64,000 nucleotides of DNA, from the NCBI RefSeq assembly GCF_042680125.1, contig NZ_JBHTNY010000009.1; one strand, written 5' to 3'. The notes beneath the pieces were generated by a model. It was not told the DNA's origin, searched no databases, and saw only the letters and a list, made by a program, of their open reading frames with translations. This document shows, in pieces, positions 7,111 to 16,556 of this stretch. The stretch comes from Robinsoniella peoriensis. GTDB lineage: Bacteria; Bacillota; Clostridia; Lachnospirales; Lachnospiraceae. How positions within the stretch are numbered: the stretch's first letter is position 1; each line of letters begins with the position of its first letter. Both the position numbers and the translations under genes were made by a program.

Positions 7111-8340
7111 ATGAACAGAATAAAGAATTGGAAGAAACAATTTGCTGTAATATACACAGGGCAGGCTTTTTCAATCTTGGGTTCTGCCGCAGTGCAGTTC
7201 GCTGTTATCTGGTGGCTGACCATCCAGACTGAATCCGCAATAACCTTGACGATTGCATCCTTAGTTGCCTTTCTCCCCAATATGTTAATCGGACCCTTTG
7301 CCGGTGTGTGGATCGACCGATACAACCGCCGAACAGTAATGATTTTAGCTGACGGTCTGGTAGCTGTATCCAGCATCATCCTTGGCGCAGCATTTTTACT
7401 TGTGGAAACACCCCCTATTTGGTTTATCTACATTGTTTTATTTTTGCGTGGATTGGGGAATACCTTTCACGGTCCAGCTATGCAAGCGGCAATACCCATG
7501 TTTGTGCCAGCAGATATGTTGACCAAAGCAGGGGGCTGGGGAAATATGATCCAATCAATATCCAACATGATGGGGCCTGTGCTGGGTGCTGCGCTTATGT
7601 CATTTCTACCTATTTCCTCCATTATGATTGTGGATATACTGGGAGCCGCTTTTGCGATAGTTTGCCTCCTATTTGTTATAATTCCAGATATTCCGCAAAC
7701 CAATGAGAAGATGAGTGTATTGTCTGACATGAAGCAGGGCTTTATCGCAATGAAAGCAAATAAGCCTTTAATGGCTGTGTTTTCCCCCATGCTGCTGATG
7801 ACCATACTTTATATGCCCTTAGGTTCTCTGTTCCCTCTGCTGGTACGCAACCACTTTATGGGCGAAGCATGGCACAATAGCATTGTGGAATTTGTCTTTG
7901 CAGGCGGATTGCTTCTTTCATCTTTGGTTATTGGTGTATGGGGCGGCATGAAAAGGAGGTTTTTCATGGCATCCTTAGCTATTGGCTTAATGGGTCTGTC
8001 TACACTGATTAGCGGAGCGTTACCGACAAGCGGTTTTTGGATATTTGCTATATGCTGCTTCTTCTTGGGTGCCTCTGGCACATTTATGAATGTTCCAGTT
8101 ATGGCCTATGTTCAAGAAAGCATTGCACCTGAAATGATGGGCAAGGTGTTTTCCCTTTTGATGACCGCCATGACTCTTTCTATGCCGATAGGCTTACTTG
8201 TTGCGGGTCCGGTTGTTGAGGTGATAGGTGTAAACACATGGTTTTTCTGGTCAGGTGTTGTACTGATGGCAGATGCTATTCTCTGCCGCCTTTTGACACG
8301 ACGCTATGACAAAGTAACAATGAAACCGCAAGTGGACTGA
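7111..8340 (+). CDS. MFS efflux pump, Mef-like, attenuator-controlled
   Basis: Start ATG 7111 has AAGGAGA directly ahead; an upstream ATG at 7042 lies inside the terminator region and is rejected. The 409-residue product has about 12 membrane segments and the Mef signatures NWKKQFAVIYTGQAF, SAAVQFAVIWWLT and GPFAGVWIDRYNRRTVM. It should export macrolides or related drugs using the proton gradient. It is a diverged paralogue of the pump at 1737-2978. Expression is probably induced through the leader at 6921-7090. No ABC-F (msr-type) partner gene follows, unlike the well-known mef-msr pair. Confidence 0.82.
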   Translation: MNRIKNWKKQFAVIYTGQAFSILGSAAVQFAVIWWLTIQTESAITLTIASLVAFLPNMLIGPFAGVWIDRYNRRTVMILADGLVAVSSIILGAAFLLVETPPIWFIYIVLFLRGLGNTFHGPAMQAAIPMFVPADMLTKAGGWGNMIQSISNMMGPVLGAALMSFLPISSIMIVDILGAAFAIVCLLFVIIPDIPQTNEKMSVLSDMKQGFIAMKANKPLMAVFSPMLLMTILYMPLGSLFPLLVRNHFMGEAWHNSIVEFVFAGGLLLSSLVIGVWGGMKRRFFMASLAIGLMGLSTLISGALPTSGFWIFAICCFFLGASGTFMNVPVMAYVQESIAPEMMGKVFSLLMTAMTLSMPIGLLVAGPVVEVIGVNTWFFWSGVVLMADAILCRLLTRRYDKVTMKPQVD

Positions 8341-8484
8341 AAAAAGGACAGGGTTGATGATAATTTGGAGTGGTGGGCTTCTGGGAGTTCAAAACAAAGT
8401 GCTCAAAGTTGCTGGGTTCACAGCATTTAACAGTATTAATCTCAGGTTATAATAATCTTTCTAATATAGTAAAGGAGAATATCT

Positions 8485-9348
8485 ATGACACCTAATAGTG
8501 AAAATAAACGAGTATGGTTTATTACCGGAGCAAGCAAGGGGCTTGGCTATGCTTTTACATGCGCCGCCTTGAAAGCCGGGGATAAAGTTGTTGCAGTCGC
8601 AAGGACGATTGATAATTTGGCGAAACTAAAAGAAACATATCCAGAAACCTTGCTTCCATTAAGCCTCGATGTTACAGATAAGGAGGCTGTTTTTTCTACG
8701 GTTGAAACAGCAGTTAAACATTTCGGCAGGCTTGATATTGTTGTTAATAATGCGGGTATCATGACTTTGGGTATGATTGAAGAACTAAACGAATCCGATG
8801 CTCGGAAACTAATGGACACAAACTTTTTTGGAGCTCTTTGGGTTTGTCAGGCAGTGATGCCCTATTTGAGGTCGCAGCGTTCTGGACATATCATACAGAT
8901 TACAAGCATTGGCGCTATTATCTCGGGTCCGATGTCTGGTATTTACAGTGCAAGTAAATTTGCGCTGGAAGGAATGAGTGAAGCCTTAGCAAAAGAAGCG
9001 GAACATTTCGGAGTGAAACTCACTATGGTGGAACCAGGAGGATATTGGACAGACTTATACACTTCGATGAGTTACAGCAATCCATTAGATTCATACGGTA
9101 CACTTTGCGATGAGCTGGCGAAACAGTATTCCGAAGATTCGGTCGATAGTGATCCTTCCTTGGCAGCGGAAGCCCTTATGAAATTAGTAGCCAGCAATAA
9201 TCCGCCTTTGAGGCTTATCCTTGGCAGCATGGTATACGATTTGGCGATGGATACCTTAAAAGCACGGATGGTTACTTGGGAAGACTGGGAAGCTGTTAGC
9301 CGTGCATCAGAAAAGGCTATTCCTGCACCGGAGAGATATGGAGTATAA
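8485..9348 (+). CDS. Short-chain dehydrogenase/reductase
   Basis: The 287-residue product is a classical SDR. The NAD(P) loop is TGASKGLGYA (residues 15-24), the NNAG motif is at 88-91, and the catalytic pair is Tyr154 and Lys158 in YSASKFALEG. The arginine in VVAVARTID after the second strand suggests NADPH preference. It would reduce a carbonyl or oxidise an alcohol in the cytosol; the substrate is unknown. AAAGGAG precedes the ATG. It belongs to the island's run of small detoxification-type genes. Confidence 0.85.
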   Translation: MTPNSENKRVWFITGASKGLGYAFTCAALKAGDKVVAVARTIDNLAKLKETYPETLLPLSLDVTDKEAVFSTVETAVKHFGRLDIVVNNAGIMTLGMIEELNESDARKLMDTNFFGALWVCQAVMPYLRSQRSGHIIQITSIGAIISGPMSGIYSASKFALEGMSEALAKEAEHFGVKLTMVEPGGYWTDLYTSMSYSNPLDSYGTLCDELAKQYSEDSVDSDPSLAAEALMKLVASNNPPLRLILGSMVYDLAMDTLKARMVTWEDWEAVSRASEKAIPAPERYGV

Positions 9349-9385
9349 TACCAAACAGGGGTTTTGAGGCAAGGACGAAACTATC

Positions 9386-9922
9386 ATGAAAATTGAAATT
9401 ATGGAATATAACCCGGATTGGACAAAGAATTTTGAAGAAGAGAAAATAAAATTGCTCCGTTTTTTCGGTTCTCATGCCGTAGCCATTGAACATATCGGAA
9501 GCACGGCGATACCCAATCAACGGGCGAAACCGGTTATAGATATATTTATTGGCGTTTCGCCTTTTGCGGAACTAACCTTTTATCAGCGCATTTTTAATGC
9601 AAAGGAGTATCACCACACTCCGACAGATATGACAAGCAGATATTTGTTTGCAAAATATACAAATGAAGTTTGGACCCATAATCTTCATGTTTTACCGTAC
9701 AACGATGGTTTTTATCTGCGCAACGAATTTCTGCTCAGGGATTATTTAAGGGAGCATCCCAAATTGGCCGATGAATATGGAGAAGTAAAAGAGAGAGCCG
9801 CCATGGAAAATGGCAGTACCATGGAGGCATATACACGCGCAAAGACAGAATTTATTCAAAAGGTAATCGATGCGGCAAGGAAGGAAAAAGGCTTGCCCTT
9901 GCAAAGCGTTTGGGAAAGTTAG
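9386..9922 (+). CDS. GrpB/UPF0157 family protein
   Basis: The 178-residue product has the GrpB signature: YNPDWTKNFEEEK near the start, then AIEHIGSTAIPN and KPVIDIFIGV. The GST followed by D-x-D resembles the active site of minimal nucleotidyltransferases, and the family is placed in that superfamily. No reaction has been firmly assigned. Some members sit in resistance islands, which agrees with this context. It lies 37 bases after the SDR gene, probably co-transcribed. Confidence 0.8.
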   Translation: MKIEIMEYNPDWTKNFEEEKIKLLRFFGSHAVAIEHIGSTAIPNQRAKPVIDIFIGVSPFAELTFYQRIFNAKEYHHTPTDMTSRYLFAKYTNEVWTHNLHVLPYNDGFYLRNEFLLRDYLREHPKLADEYGEVKERAAMENGSTMEAYTRAKTEFIQKVIDAARKEKGLPLQSVWES

Positions 9923-9934
9923 GGTGATTTACAG

Positions 9935-10465
9935 TTGGATATCATGATACGGAAAGAAACGGGAAAAGACTATAAACTTACGGAAGCTGTTGTAGAAAAG
10001 GCATTTCAGAATGAAGAACACAGTGACCACAGGGAACAATTTTTGGTCGCCAGATTGCGAAAAAGCGATGTGTTTGTCCCTGAACTCAGCCTTGTCGCCG
10101 AAAGGAACAAGGCAATCGTCGGGCATCTTATGCTAACAAAGCTGCTTATTAAAAATGACGGGCAGAATTACGAAGCATTGGCATTGGCTCCGGTTTCGGT
10201 CTTGCCTGAATACCAGAACCAGGGTATCGGCAGCCAATTGATTATTCATGGGTTGAAGAAATCAAAGGAAATGGGCTTCAAATCAATCGTTGTTCTCGGA
10301 CATGAAGCCTACTATCCTCGATTTGGATTTAAGCCCGCAAGTACATGGGGAATTAAAGCACCATTTGATGTGCCAGATGAATCGTTTATGGCGTTGGAAC
10401 TTGAAGATGGAATCCTTGGTGATGTTTCGGGAACCGTGGTTTATTGCAAAGAGTTTTTTGAATAA
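9935..10465 (+). CDS. GNAT-family N-acetyltransferase
   Basis: The 176-residue product has the GNAT fold. LAPVSVLPEYQNQGIGSQLI covers strand 4 and the acetyl-CoA pyrophosphate loop (Q-x-x-G-I-G), and VLGHEAYYPRFGF follows in the usual place. It matches the YhbS-like subgroup of predicted acetyltransferases. The start is TTG 9935, supported by AGGGTGA seven bases ahead; ATG 9944 is possible but badly spaced. The substrate is unknown. The gene follows GrpB by 12 bases. Confidence 0.8.
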   Translation: MDIMIRKETGKDYKLTEAVVEKAFQNEEHSDHREQFLVARLRKSDVFVPELSLVAERNKAIVGHLMLTKLLIKNDGQNYEALALAPVSVLPEYQNQGIGSQLIIHGLKKSKEMGFKSIVVLGHEAYYPRFGFKPASTWGIKAPFDVPDESFMALELEDGILGDVSGTVVYCKEFFE

Positions 10466-10572
10466 TATATAACATTGAGAATTGCAAAATTACCATGCGG
10501 AGGTAAAGCAAATGGCTAAAGCATATGACATACAGAATTAAAACACCTATGAGGTATCAATGGAGGTAATCA

Positions 10573-11067
10573 ATGTTTAAAGAGAAAATTATCAGAGAGA
10601 TGAAAGTAGTTTTCAAAGAAATTCCTTTCGGCATAGATCATACTCTCAAAGTTTTGCAAAACGCAGAAGATATTATGAAAGGTGAAAATATCGGAGATCA
10701 AGAAAAAGAACTAATCTGTATTGTTGCTATACTACATGATATTGGTGCCGTTGAAGCACAAAAAAAGTACGGCTCAATTGACGGTGTCTATCAAGAAAAA
10801 GAAGGACCAGCAGTAGCCAGAGAAATATTACAAAAGGTAGGCTATGGCAAAAATATCGATCGAATATGCTTTATAATAGGCAATCATCATACTCCATCTA
10901 AAATTGATGGACTTGATTTTCAAATACAATGGGAAGCTGATTTGCTTGAAAATTTAACGGTTATGGATAAAGAAAAAGAACAGGAAAAGATAAAAAAATG
11001 CATCAATGATAATTTTAAAACAGCTACTGGAAAAATGATAGCCTATGAACGTTTTACTTTATATTAG
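10573..11067 (+). CDS. HD-domain phosphohydrolase
   Basis: The 164-residue product has an HD metal site: His in GIDHTLKVL, the HD pair in AILHDIGAVE (residues 55-56), and IGNHHT further on. HD proteins hydrolyse phosphate esters such as nucleotides. The substrate is unknown. A 107-base gap upstream carries an orphan ribosome-binding site and a nine-codon dead-end frame (10512-10541), which suggests another gene start was lost there. GGAGG precedes the ATG. Confidence 0.75.
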   Translation: MFKEKIIREMKVVFKEIPFGIDHTLKVLQNAEDIMKGENIGDQEKELICIVAILHDIGAVEAQKKYGSIDGVYQEKEGPAVAREILQKVGYGKNIDRICFIIGNHHTPSKIDGLDFQIQWEADLLENLTVMDKEKEQEKIKKCINDNFKTATGKMIAYERFTLY

Positions 11068-11121
11068 AATTTGTCGGATAGCTTGGATTTTAAATTATTT
11101 ATATAACAGGAGGTTGCGAGA

Positions 11122-11475
11122 ATGAGACCAAAAGAGGTTTTACAGAAGTTTGTTGATGCGTTCAATCAGGCTGATGCCGAAACATTATCGTTACTTTATG
11201 CGGAGGATGCCGTCAATCATCAGGTTGCCAATGAGCCAGTACATGGTCGGGACAATATTAAAAGATTCCTGGAGGATGAATTTGCACAAGCAAAGATGGT
11301 TTGTATTGTGGAGAATATATTTGAGGATGGTCAGTGGGCGATTATGGAGTGGCGCGACCCATTAGGACTCCGAGGTTGCGGTTTCTTCCAGATTGTGAAT
11401 GATAGAATTGTTTTTCAACGGGGTTATTGGGATAAGCTCTCTTTCCTGAAACAACATGGTTTGCCGATTGAGTAA
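11122..11475 (+). CDS. SnoaL/NTF2-like small protein
   Basis: The 117-residue product has the SnoaL-like NTF2 fold: an N-terminal helix followed by ADAETLSLLYAEDAVNHQVA, then HGRDNIKRFL, and the C-terminal FQRGYWDK. These cone-shaped proteins bind or isomerise small hydrophobic molecules, but many have no known reaction. AGGAGGT lies ahead of the ATG. The gene continues the plus-strand island. Confidence 0.72.
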   Translation: MRPKEVLQKFVDAFNQADAETLSLLYAEDAVNHQVANEPVHGRDNIKRFLEDEFAQAKMVCIVENIFEDGQWAIMEWRDPLGLRGCGFFQIVNDRIVFQRGYWDKLSFLKQHGLPIE

Positions 11476-11540
11476 CACAATTTGAGCATCGATCAGATTT
11501 TAATCAAGAATTATCTGTATTTTGTGAAGGAGGTTACTAA

Positions 11541-11774
11541 ATGAGGTCTAAAATTAAAAAAAATATTAATCCAAGAATTTTATTTAGAATTGGGATTGTA
11601 CTATTAATGTGTTATTTCGGAGGGATATTTTATTTTTACAATATTCAAGAGTATAACCCCTATGCTTCTGCGGGGGCTGATCTTGATGCTCTAATTCACA
11701 GCGTATTGTTTTTACCTCCAACTGCAATATGCTTGATATTATCTCTCATATTACATATAAAAGCCAAAAAGTGA
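11541..11774 (+). CDS. Small two-span membrane protein, unknown
   Basis: The 77-residue product starts with a lysine-rich segment (residues 3-9), then a hydrophobic span (about residues 14-33), a polar loop with YNPYAS, and a second span (about 52-72) ending in KAKK. It should be a two-helix inner-membrane protein. AAGGAGG precedes the ATG at a good distance, which supports real translation. I do not recognise a family. Confidence 0.55.
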   Translation: MRSKIKKNINPRILFRIGIVLLMCYFGGIFYFYNIQEYNPYASAGADLDALIHSVLFLPPTAICLILSLILHIKAKK

Positions 11775-11837
11775 ATCGCACTGTCTATTGCGAGCATATA
11801 TACGAGGCTACAAATTCCAATTTACCGATTTGAACCT

Positions 11838-12307
11838 ATGAACAACATTTTTGATAATACAATTTTTTGATGAGTATACGAAAATGTCACGAAGTCAGCA
11901 AGGCTTATCCGGTGCGGGCGAATGGCATCAGTTCAATGCCTTATTTCCTGACTTAAGCGGCAAAAGCGTACTCGATCTTGGATGCGGTTACGGTTGGTAC
12001 TGCAAATATCAATGCAACCTTAAAACAGAGGAACTTGGTAGATATTTATTGGGCGTTGGCCTTATTTAACATGTCAAATAAACATAATGGATATTCAGCG
12101 GATGATTGCAGAATAAATGAAATAGAGGCTCCGGTACTGAGCTTTTGGAGTGAAAAGGATATAATAATACCAGAAGCTACAGTAAGAGAAACTGTTGAAG
12201 CTTTGGGAGACAAAGCTGAGTTGATTATTATTAAAGATAGTGGACACTCTCCTTTAGTTGATTGCCCTGATTTGCTGATGAAAAAGATCAGCAATTTTAA
12301 TATATAA
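11838..12307 (+). pseudogene. Decayed methyltransferase start joined to an alpha/beta-hydrolase end
   Basis: The ATG at 11838 begins a class I SAM methyltransferase, but the frame breaks in a T-run at about 11862-11867. After that break the methyltransferase frame continues with SRSQQGLSGAGEWHQF and the SAM loop VLDLGCGYGW. At about 12000-12012 the text switches, in another frame, to the C-terminal third of an alpha/beta hydrolase: LSFWSEKDIIIPE and the catalytic-His motif DSGHSP. So there is one frameshift plus a deletion junction, and neither enzyme can be whole. The junction may be the product of an internal deletion that removed the genes between. Confidence 0.7.
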
Positions 12308-12676
12308 TTCAGCTCAGGCATATGTGAAATGCTAGAGCCTGTACCAAATTATTTATGGGGCTTGGTGTAGAAGTTGAAGTTATAAAGCCTTTGTAAATGC
12401 GGGAAAATATACGCAAGATGGCGCAGAATATACAAGAACAATATAAATAAATTACCTATATTCACTCCATCTTGTCCACAATAATTTGTAGTTTACAAAT
12501 ATAGCGTTTCTTGTGTTACACAAGAATATATAAAGCAACACTTTATTCTTTTTCTGTAATAAAATTTCTTAGAGTGAGAGGTTCTGGTGGGTTCACAGTG
12601 AACCGCACCTGGGTTCAGCAGAAGAGCGGAATACCTCCCTGGCGGGAAATCCGCCCTTTTGCTTTACCATCCCCTG
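12308..12676. other. Gene-free boundary between resistance island and ICE backbone
   Basis: No credible gene is seen in these 369 bases. AT-rich sequence changes to a more GC-rich stretch at about 12570, which agrees with a junction between the plus-strand island and the minus-strand ICE. The short palindrome GGTTCAC-A-GTGAACC lies at about 12592-12606. A GC-rich hairpin at 12625-12660 could stop minus-strand transcription leaving the HTH gene. Confidence 0.45.
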
Positions 12677-12943
12677 CTATTTTCTTAAAGTGAGACGGTT
12701 GGAGCTGTTGCTTCCATTCTCCCGGTAGCGCGGCTCCTTTTCGATCAGCTCAGCTCTGACCAGATCATGGATTGCGCGTTTAACGGTACTGCGGGAAAGC
12801 TGCAAGTCGGAGGCAATCGTTTTTACCGCAGGCCAGCAGTCCTTACCTTTTCCTGCCCGGTCACAAAGGTATAGATAGACAGCTCTCGCCCGATGGGGAA
12901 GCTCATCGGGCGAGGCTGTATAAATGTGGTTGAAGTAGCTCAT
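12677..12943 (-). CDS. Helix-turn-helix protein (HTH_36-like)
   Basis: The 88-residue product is a winged-helix DNA-binding protein. RARAVYLYLCDRAGKGKDCW precedes the helix-turn-helix IASDLQLSRSTVKRAIHDL, and LIEKEPRYRENG forms the wing. Similar domains occur in replication initiators and regulators of clostridial plasmids and ICEs. It is the last gene of the ICE backbone on this side, 11 bases after VirD4, so probably translated from the same message. It may control ICE genes or assist replication; the sequence does not decide. Confidence 0.75.
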   Translation of the reverse strand: MSYFNHIYTASPDELPHRARAVYLYLCDRAGKGKDCWPAVKTIASDLQLSRSTVKRAIHDLVRAELIEKEPRYRENGSNSSNRLTLRK

Positions 12944-12954
12944 GGGAACCTCCT

Positions 12955-14778
12955 TTACGTTTTGAGCACATTGCGGCGGCGCATGGTGTTTTCAGACGGT
13001 TCTGCCACCGGGGTATGAAGGGTTCCTCTTCCGGTGGTTGGTTCCAGCATCTCCCCGGTTTCTTCGTCCACCATAAGGCAGGCCGTGTGCTTGCGGACGA
13101 TGTTTTCCTCCAGCATCTGCTTATCGGCGTAGACCACCTTTCGGTGCGCTTTTTCCTCCACAGTATAAGGCTCTCCAAAACGAATACCCCAATCAAGGAA
13201 CAGCCGCAATTTTGTCCTCATGGGATGGGTGCCGGTTTTCATCACAACAAAGTTACCCTTGGGAATGGATTTTAGTTCATCAGGCGTCATGAGGGGACGC
13301 TCCATCATCTGTAAGGACTGGCTGGGATCGTTCTTTCCGCGGCTTACGCTGCCACTCATGACGGTGCGGCTGCCCAATGCTTTACTCAGCACTTCGGCGG
13401 TTTGACTGTTGGGAGCGAATCCACCGAAGATGGTGTCCTGGCAGTTGTCCACGATGATTTCCGAACCCTCTTTGCCGTAATTCTTTTCGAGCTGACCGAA
13501 GGACTGGATGATCGGTACCATCGCAAGCCGGCGTGAGCGGCTGGCTGAAAAAATCAGCTCCAGTGACTCGATGGCTGGGAGCGTTCCGAGCTCATCGCAG
13601 TAGAACATCACGCGGTTTTTCAGTTTACCGCCGTTTTCATCCGCAACGGCAAGGATCTCCCGGTAGAGCTGTTGGATCATAAGGCTGACCATGAAATACT
13701 TGGTCAAATCTTCTTCGGGAAGTACGATAAACAGAGCGGATTTTTCATTACAGAATTTCTCCGCATCAATGGCTGTTTCAAAACAGAGAATCTGTTCCAT
13801 TTCGGAGTCGAGAAAGGAATTCAACCGGGATAGCACAGTGGAGAGTACCGATGCCATGGCCTGCTCTGCGGAATTTAGGGCCGCTCCTGCAAACCAGCGA
13901 GCCTTGTGGTCGGAAGGCAGTTTGTCCATTAATAGCTGGAACTGGCTTTTCCCCTTTACCTTGCTGGGCGCCAGCAAGTCCTGAACCAATTTGAACACGC
14001 TGATGATATGGCGGCAGTCCACCTTTTTCCCATCTGCCTCAGTGGGCGGCAGATACTCGGCAATCAGCAAAATCACTGAGGAGAGGAGTCCTTCAGCAGC
14101 ATCATAAAAAAACTGATTTTGTCCGTAATTCTCCCCACTGGCGTTGATGATGGTTTTGGAGATAATCTTGGCGTATTTCTCTGCTTTCGCCTTTGCTACA
14201 AGGTTATTTTCGTCGGCAAGGTACGCATCCATGTAGGTGTTCACCAGATGGAGCATATTGTTGCCGTCTGAGCGAGTGGGATTTCGAAGATCGATAACCG
14301 CCACATGGTAGCCGTAGTAGTCGCGGGCGATGGCTCCGTAGTTCCGATACAGGTCGCCCTTGGTGTCGGTGGCCAGGAAACTCATACCGGAGGCACAGGC
14401 ATATTCCAGATTGGGGTATAAAAAGTATGCGGTTTTCCCGACGCCGGACGCACCGATCATGAGACAGTGGACATCGTCCTTGTCCACCATTGCCGTGACT
14501 TTATTTTTTGCGCCTACGCTTCCGAGAATGATTCCCTGCTCGGCGGCAGTGGGGAGGCATTGCCCCTGCCTCCACAGCTCCGGCTGAAAGGGGATGTGCT
14601 GATAGGTATTTTTGATTTCCTGCTTAGAAGCGAACCGAGCCGTGCCATGCTGGCCGTCGCCCACCGTGCGGGACTTGATCCCGTTCAAGGTATAATAGTG
14701 AGCCAAAAGAGAAAGGCCGCCGATGACGAGAAACATCACGGCGGCCACTGCGATTAGAATGTAGACTTGAGATTGCAT
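12955..14778 (-). CDS. virD4: VirD4/TraG type IV coupling protein
   Basis: The 607-residue product is the ATPase that brings the relaxase-DNA complex to the secretion channel. It has two N-terminal hydrophobic stretches (about residues 5-30), Walker A GASGVGKT (109-116), and Walker B MFYCDELG near residue 400, followed by LIFSASRSRRLAM, a region typical of TraG proteins. Length is usual for the Gram-positive short form. The ICE backbone continues upstream with the primase, but a plus-strand cassette (14901-15476) separates the two. GGAGTT precedes the ATG. Confidence 0.93.
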   Translation of the reverse strand: MQSQVYILIAVAAVMFLVIGGLSLLAHYYTLNGIKSRTVGDGQHGTARFASKQEIKNTYQHIPFQPELWRQGQCLPTAAEQGIILGSVGAKNKVTAMVDKDDVHCLMIGASGVGKTAYFLYPNLEYACASGMSFLATDTKGDLYRNYGAIARDYYGYHVAVIDLRNPTRSDGNNMLHLVNTYMDAYLADENNLVAKAKAEKYAKIISKTIINASGENYGQNQFFYDAAEGLLSSVILLIAEYLPPTEADGKKVDCRHIISVFKLVQDLLAPSKVKGKSQFQLLMDKLPSDHKARWFAGAALNSAEQAMASVLSTVLSRLNSFLDSEMEQILCFETAIDAEKFCNEKSALFIVLPEEDLTKYFMVSLMIQQLYREILAVADENGGKLKNRVMFYCDELGTLPAIESLELIFSASRSRRLAMVPIIQSFGQLEKNYGKEGSEIIVDNCQDTIFGGFAPNSQTAEVLSKALGSRTVMSGSVSRGKNDPSQSLQMMERPLMTPDELKSIPKGNFVVMKTGTHPMRTKLRLFLDWGIRFGEPYTVEEKAHRKVVYADKQMLEENIVRKHTACLMVDEETGEMLEPTTGRGTLHTPVAEPSENTMRRRNVLKT

Positions 14779-14900
14779 GGGGAACTCCTTTCGGTTTGGT
14801 ATATTTTGTGGTACTATAAATCAAATGAGCTACATGAATAGAAATTTATCGGAGTGAGAAGCCAATTAGTACTTGCCAAATAGGAGGCATTTGAAATATT

Positions 14901-15476
14901 ATGGCCGAAAAAAATGTGCTAGATTTTAAGAGCCGCGAAAAATTTAGAGAATGGCTCATTCAAAATCATAATAGAGAAACCGAATGCTGGGTAGTTACCA
15001 AACGTGGTAAGGAAAAACCCAAAGACGCTATTTGGTATTTGGATTCTGTTGAAGAAGCTCTGTGCTTTGGATGGATTGACACCACAAATAAGAAAATAGA
15101 TGGTGTTACCATGCAGAAATTTATGCCCCGCGCGAAGAAAAGCCCGTGGACCGAACTAAATAAAGAAAGATGCCGCAGGCTTGAAAAGTTAGGACTTATG
15201 ACAACATCAGGAAAAGATGCACTTCCTGATATGTCGGATACAGGGTTTATCATTGATGATGATATAGTGCGGGCGTTTGAAGCAGTTCCTCCTGCGTGGG
15301 AATACTTTCGGAAATGCCCTATGCTGTATCAACGGGTTAGAATTGATTCCATCCAACGTGATAAGAAAAGGGATATAGAAGTTTACCAAAAAAGACTCAA
15401 GAAGCTGATTGAAAACTCTAAGCAGAATAAAATGTTTGGAGATTGGAACGACTATGGCAGATTGCTGGAGTATTAG
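14901..15476 (+). CDS. YdeI/OmpD-associated family protein (cargo)
   Basis: The 191-residue product has the YdeI signature: an N-terminal REWLIQNHN segment, ECWVVTKRGKEKP, then ALCFGWIDTTNKKID and KSPWTELNKERC. Members are cytosolic, and some are linked to bacteriocin or peptide resistance; the mechanism is unknown. The gene is on the plus strand, richer in A and T than the minus-strand ICE genes on both sides, and is closed by its own terminator at 15567. This makes it an inserted passenger. GGAGGC precedes the ATG. Confidence 0.8.
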   Translation: MAEKNVLDFKSREKFREWLIQNHNRETECWVVTKRGKEKPKDAIWYLDSVEEALCFGWIDTTNKKIDGVTMQKFMPRAKKSPWTELNKERCRRLEKLGLMTTSGKDALPDMSDTGFIIDDDIVRAFEAVPPAWEYFRKCPMLYQRVRIDSIQRDKKRDIEVYQKRLKKLIENSKQNKMFGDWNDYGRLLEY

Positions 15477-15566
15477 GATGCCCTTCAACAAATCTCTATT
15501 TGCGTGAGGGCATAAATAGAGCAGGCTTTCTTAGTGTGTCTATTCATTAAACCTTATAGAAAAGTA

Positions 15567-15598
15567 GGAGCAGTCAATAATCTTGACCGCTCCTTTTT
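15567..15598 (+). terminator. Intrinsic terminator after the YdeI cassette
   Basis: GGAGC-a-GTCAA and TTGAC-c-GCTCC pair across a five-base loop and are followed by TTTTT. It closes the cassette and could also stop minus-strand transcription from the primase gene. Confidence 0.75.
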
Positions 15599-15600
15599 GC

Positions 15601-16545
15601 CTACACCATCTTCATCCCTAAGCCGCTATGCCTTTGCTGTGCTGCCGCTGTTAAATCGTCATTCCAGTCCTTTGTCTGTGAGATAAGCCGCTCAGAAACA
15701 TATCCTTTTTCTGTAAGTTGACTTTTCAGCCGCCCGCTTGCCTTGTGCCCGGCTTCATCATTATCCAAACAGAACGAAACCTGTCGGAGCCGTGGGTGCT
15801 GCTCCAGCATCCATATCATCGCATGACCACCGACACCGCAGAGAGCCACATAGTTGTGTTCCTGCCAATCCTGGGGATGAAGGGTGATATAGGACAGTAA
15901 GTCGATGGGAGCCTCAAACACATAGAGACGGTTGCTTGTGCCGATGTGGTGGAAGCTGTAGTTTGGATCGCAGCTATCCACATTTCCCTTGAAGCCGGTT
16001 CCCTCGGTATAGAGCCCGCGCTTGTGGGCATGGCGGGGAACGCCGTTCTCATCGTATCCTACAAAAACGGCGTTATGGTATTCCTTCATACCGTCCTTGG
16101 ATTTTTCACAGCTCTCATACAGGAGCTTTGCCTTGGCAAAGTAACTGACCACTTCACGGTCGATGAGCCGGGTTTTCACCAAGTAAGCATAGACGCGGCG
16201 CATATCGCTGTGGGGATTCGGGAGGGCAAAGGGCTGTTTCCGTTCCTGCTTCTTTTGCGAAGCGGGCCGGTAAATTTCGTCTTGCTCACCGCCCAGTAGC
16301 ATGGTCACGGCTTCGGGGAAGGTGAGACCATAGAAGTTCCGCACGAAGTCAATGGCATACCCGCCGCTCTCTACGGAGTGATCGTACCACTCGTTCCCAC
16401 GGACGGTGATGCTATGGTCGGCCTCCAGCCGCTTATCACGGCCGCTGGGGATCAGCTTCTCACCCTGCCGCTGGAGAAAGTCCACAAGGTCCACATTGTT
16501 AGCACGGTATTTCTGGTCATCCGTAAAATGCACATATACACCCAT
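15601..16545 (-). CDS. DUF3991/TOPRIM primase-like protein with Met-x-Met tail
   Basis: The 314-residue product has a degenerate zinc-finger-like start (SITVRGNEWYDHS...GGYAIDFV), a DUF3991 middle, and a TOPRIM domain with the acidic motifs VFEAPIDLLSY and CLDNDEAGHKA. Such ICE primases make primers for the complementary strand after transfer and can travel into the recipient. The protein ends GLGMKMV, one of the repeated C-terminal tails of this element. GGAGG precedes the ATG. A small frame and a terminator-like hairpin lie in the leader just upstream (16557-16676). Confidence 0.85.
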   Translation of the reverse strand: MGVYVHFTDDQKYRANNVDLVDFLQRQGEKLIPSGRDKRLEADHSITVRGNEWYDHSVESGGYAIDFVRNFYGLTFPEAVTMLLGGEQDEIYRPASQKKQERKQPFALPNPHSDMRRVYAYLVKTRLIDREVVSYFAKAKLLYESCEKSKDGMKEYHNAVFVGYDENGVPRHAHKRGLYTEGTGFKGNVDSCDPNYSFHHIGTSNRLYVFEAPIDLLSYITLHPQDWQEHNYVALCGVGGHAMIWMLEQHPRLRQVSFCLDNDEAGHKASGRLKSQLTEKGYVSERLISQTKDWNDDLTAAAQQRHSGLGMKMV

Positions 16546-16556
16546 GGGCGTACCTC

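Noticed and set aside
12308..12676. A possible small gene or attachment site in the gap before the ICE HTH gene
   Set aside because: A 60-codon frame at 12511 has no ribosome-binding site, and no repeat of the tRNA-Ser end is visible here, so no attachment site can be claimed.
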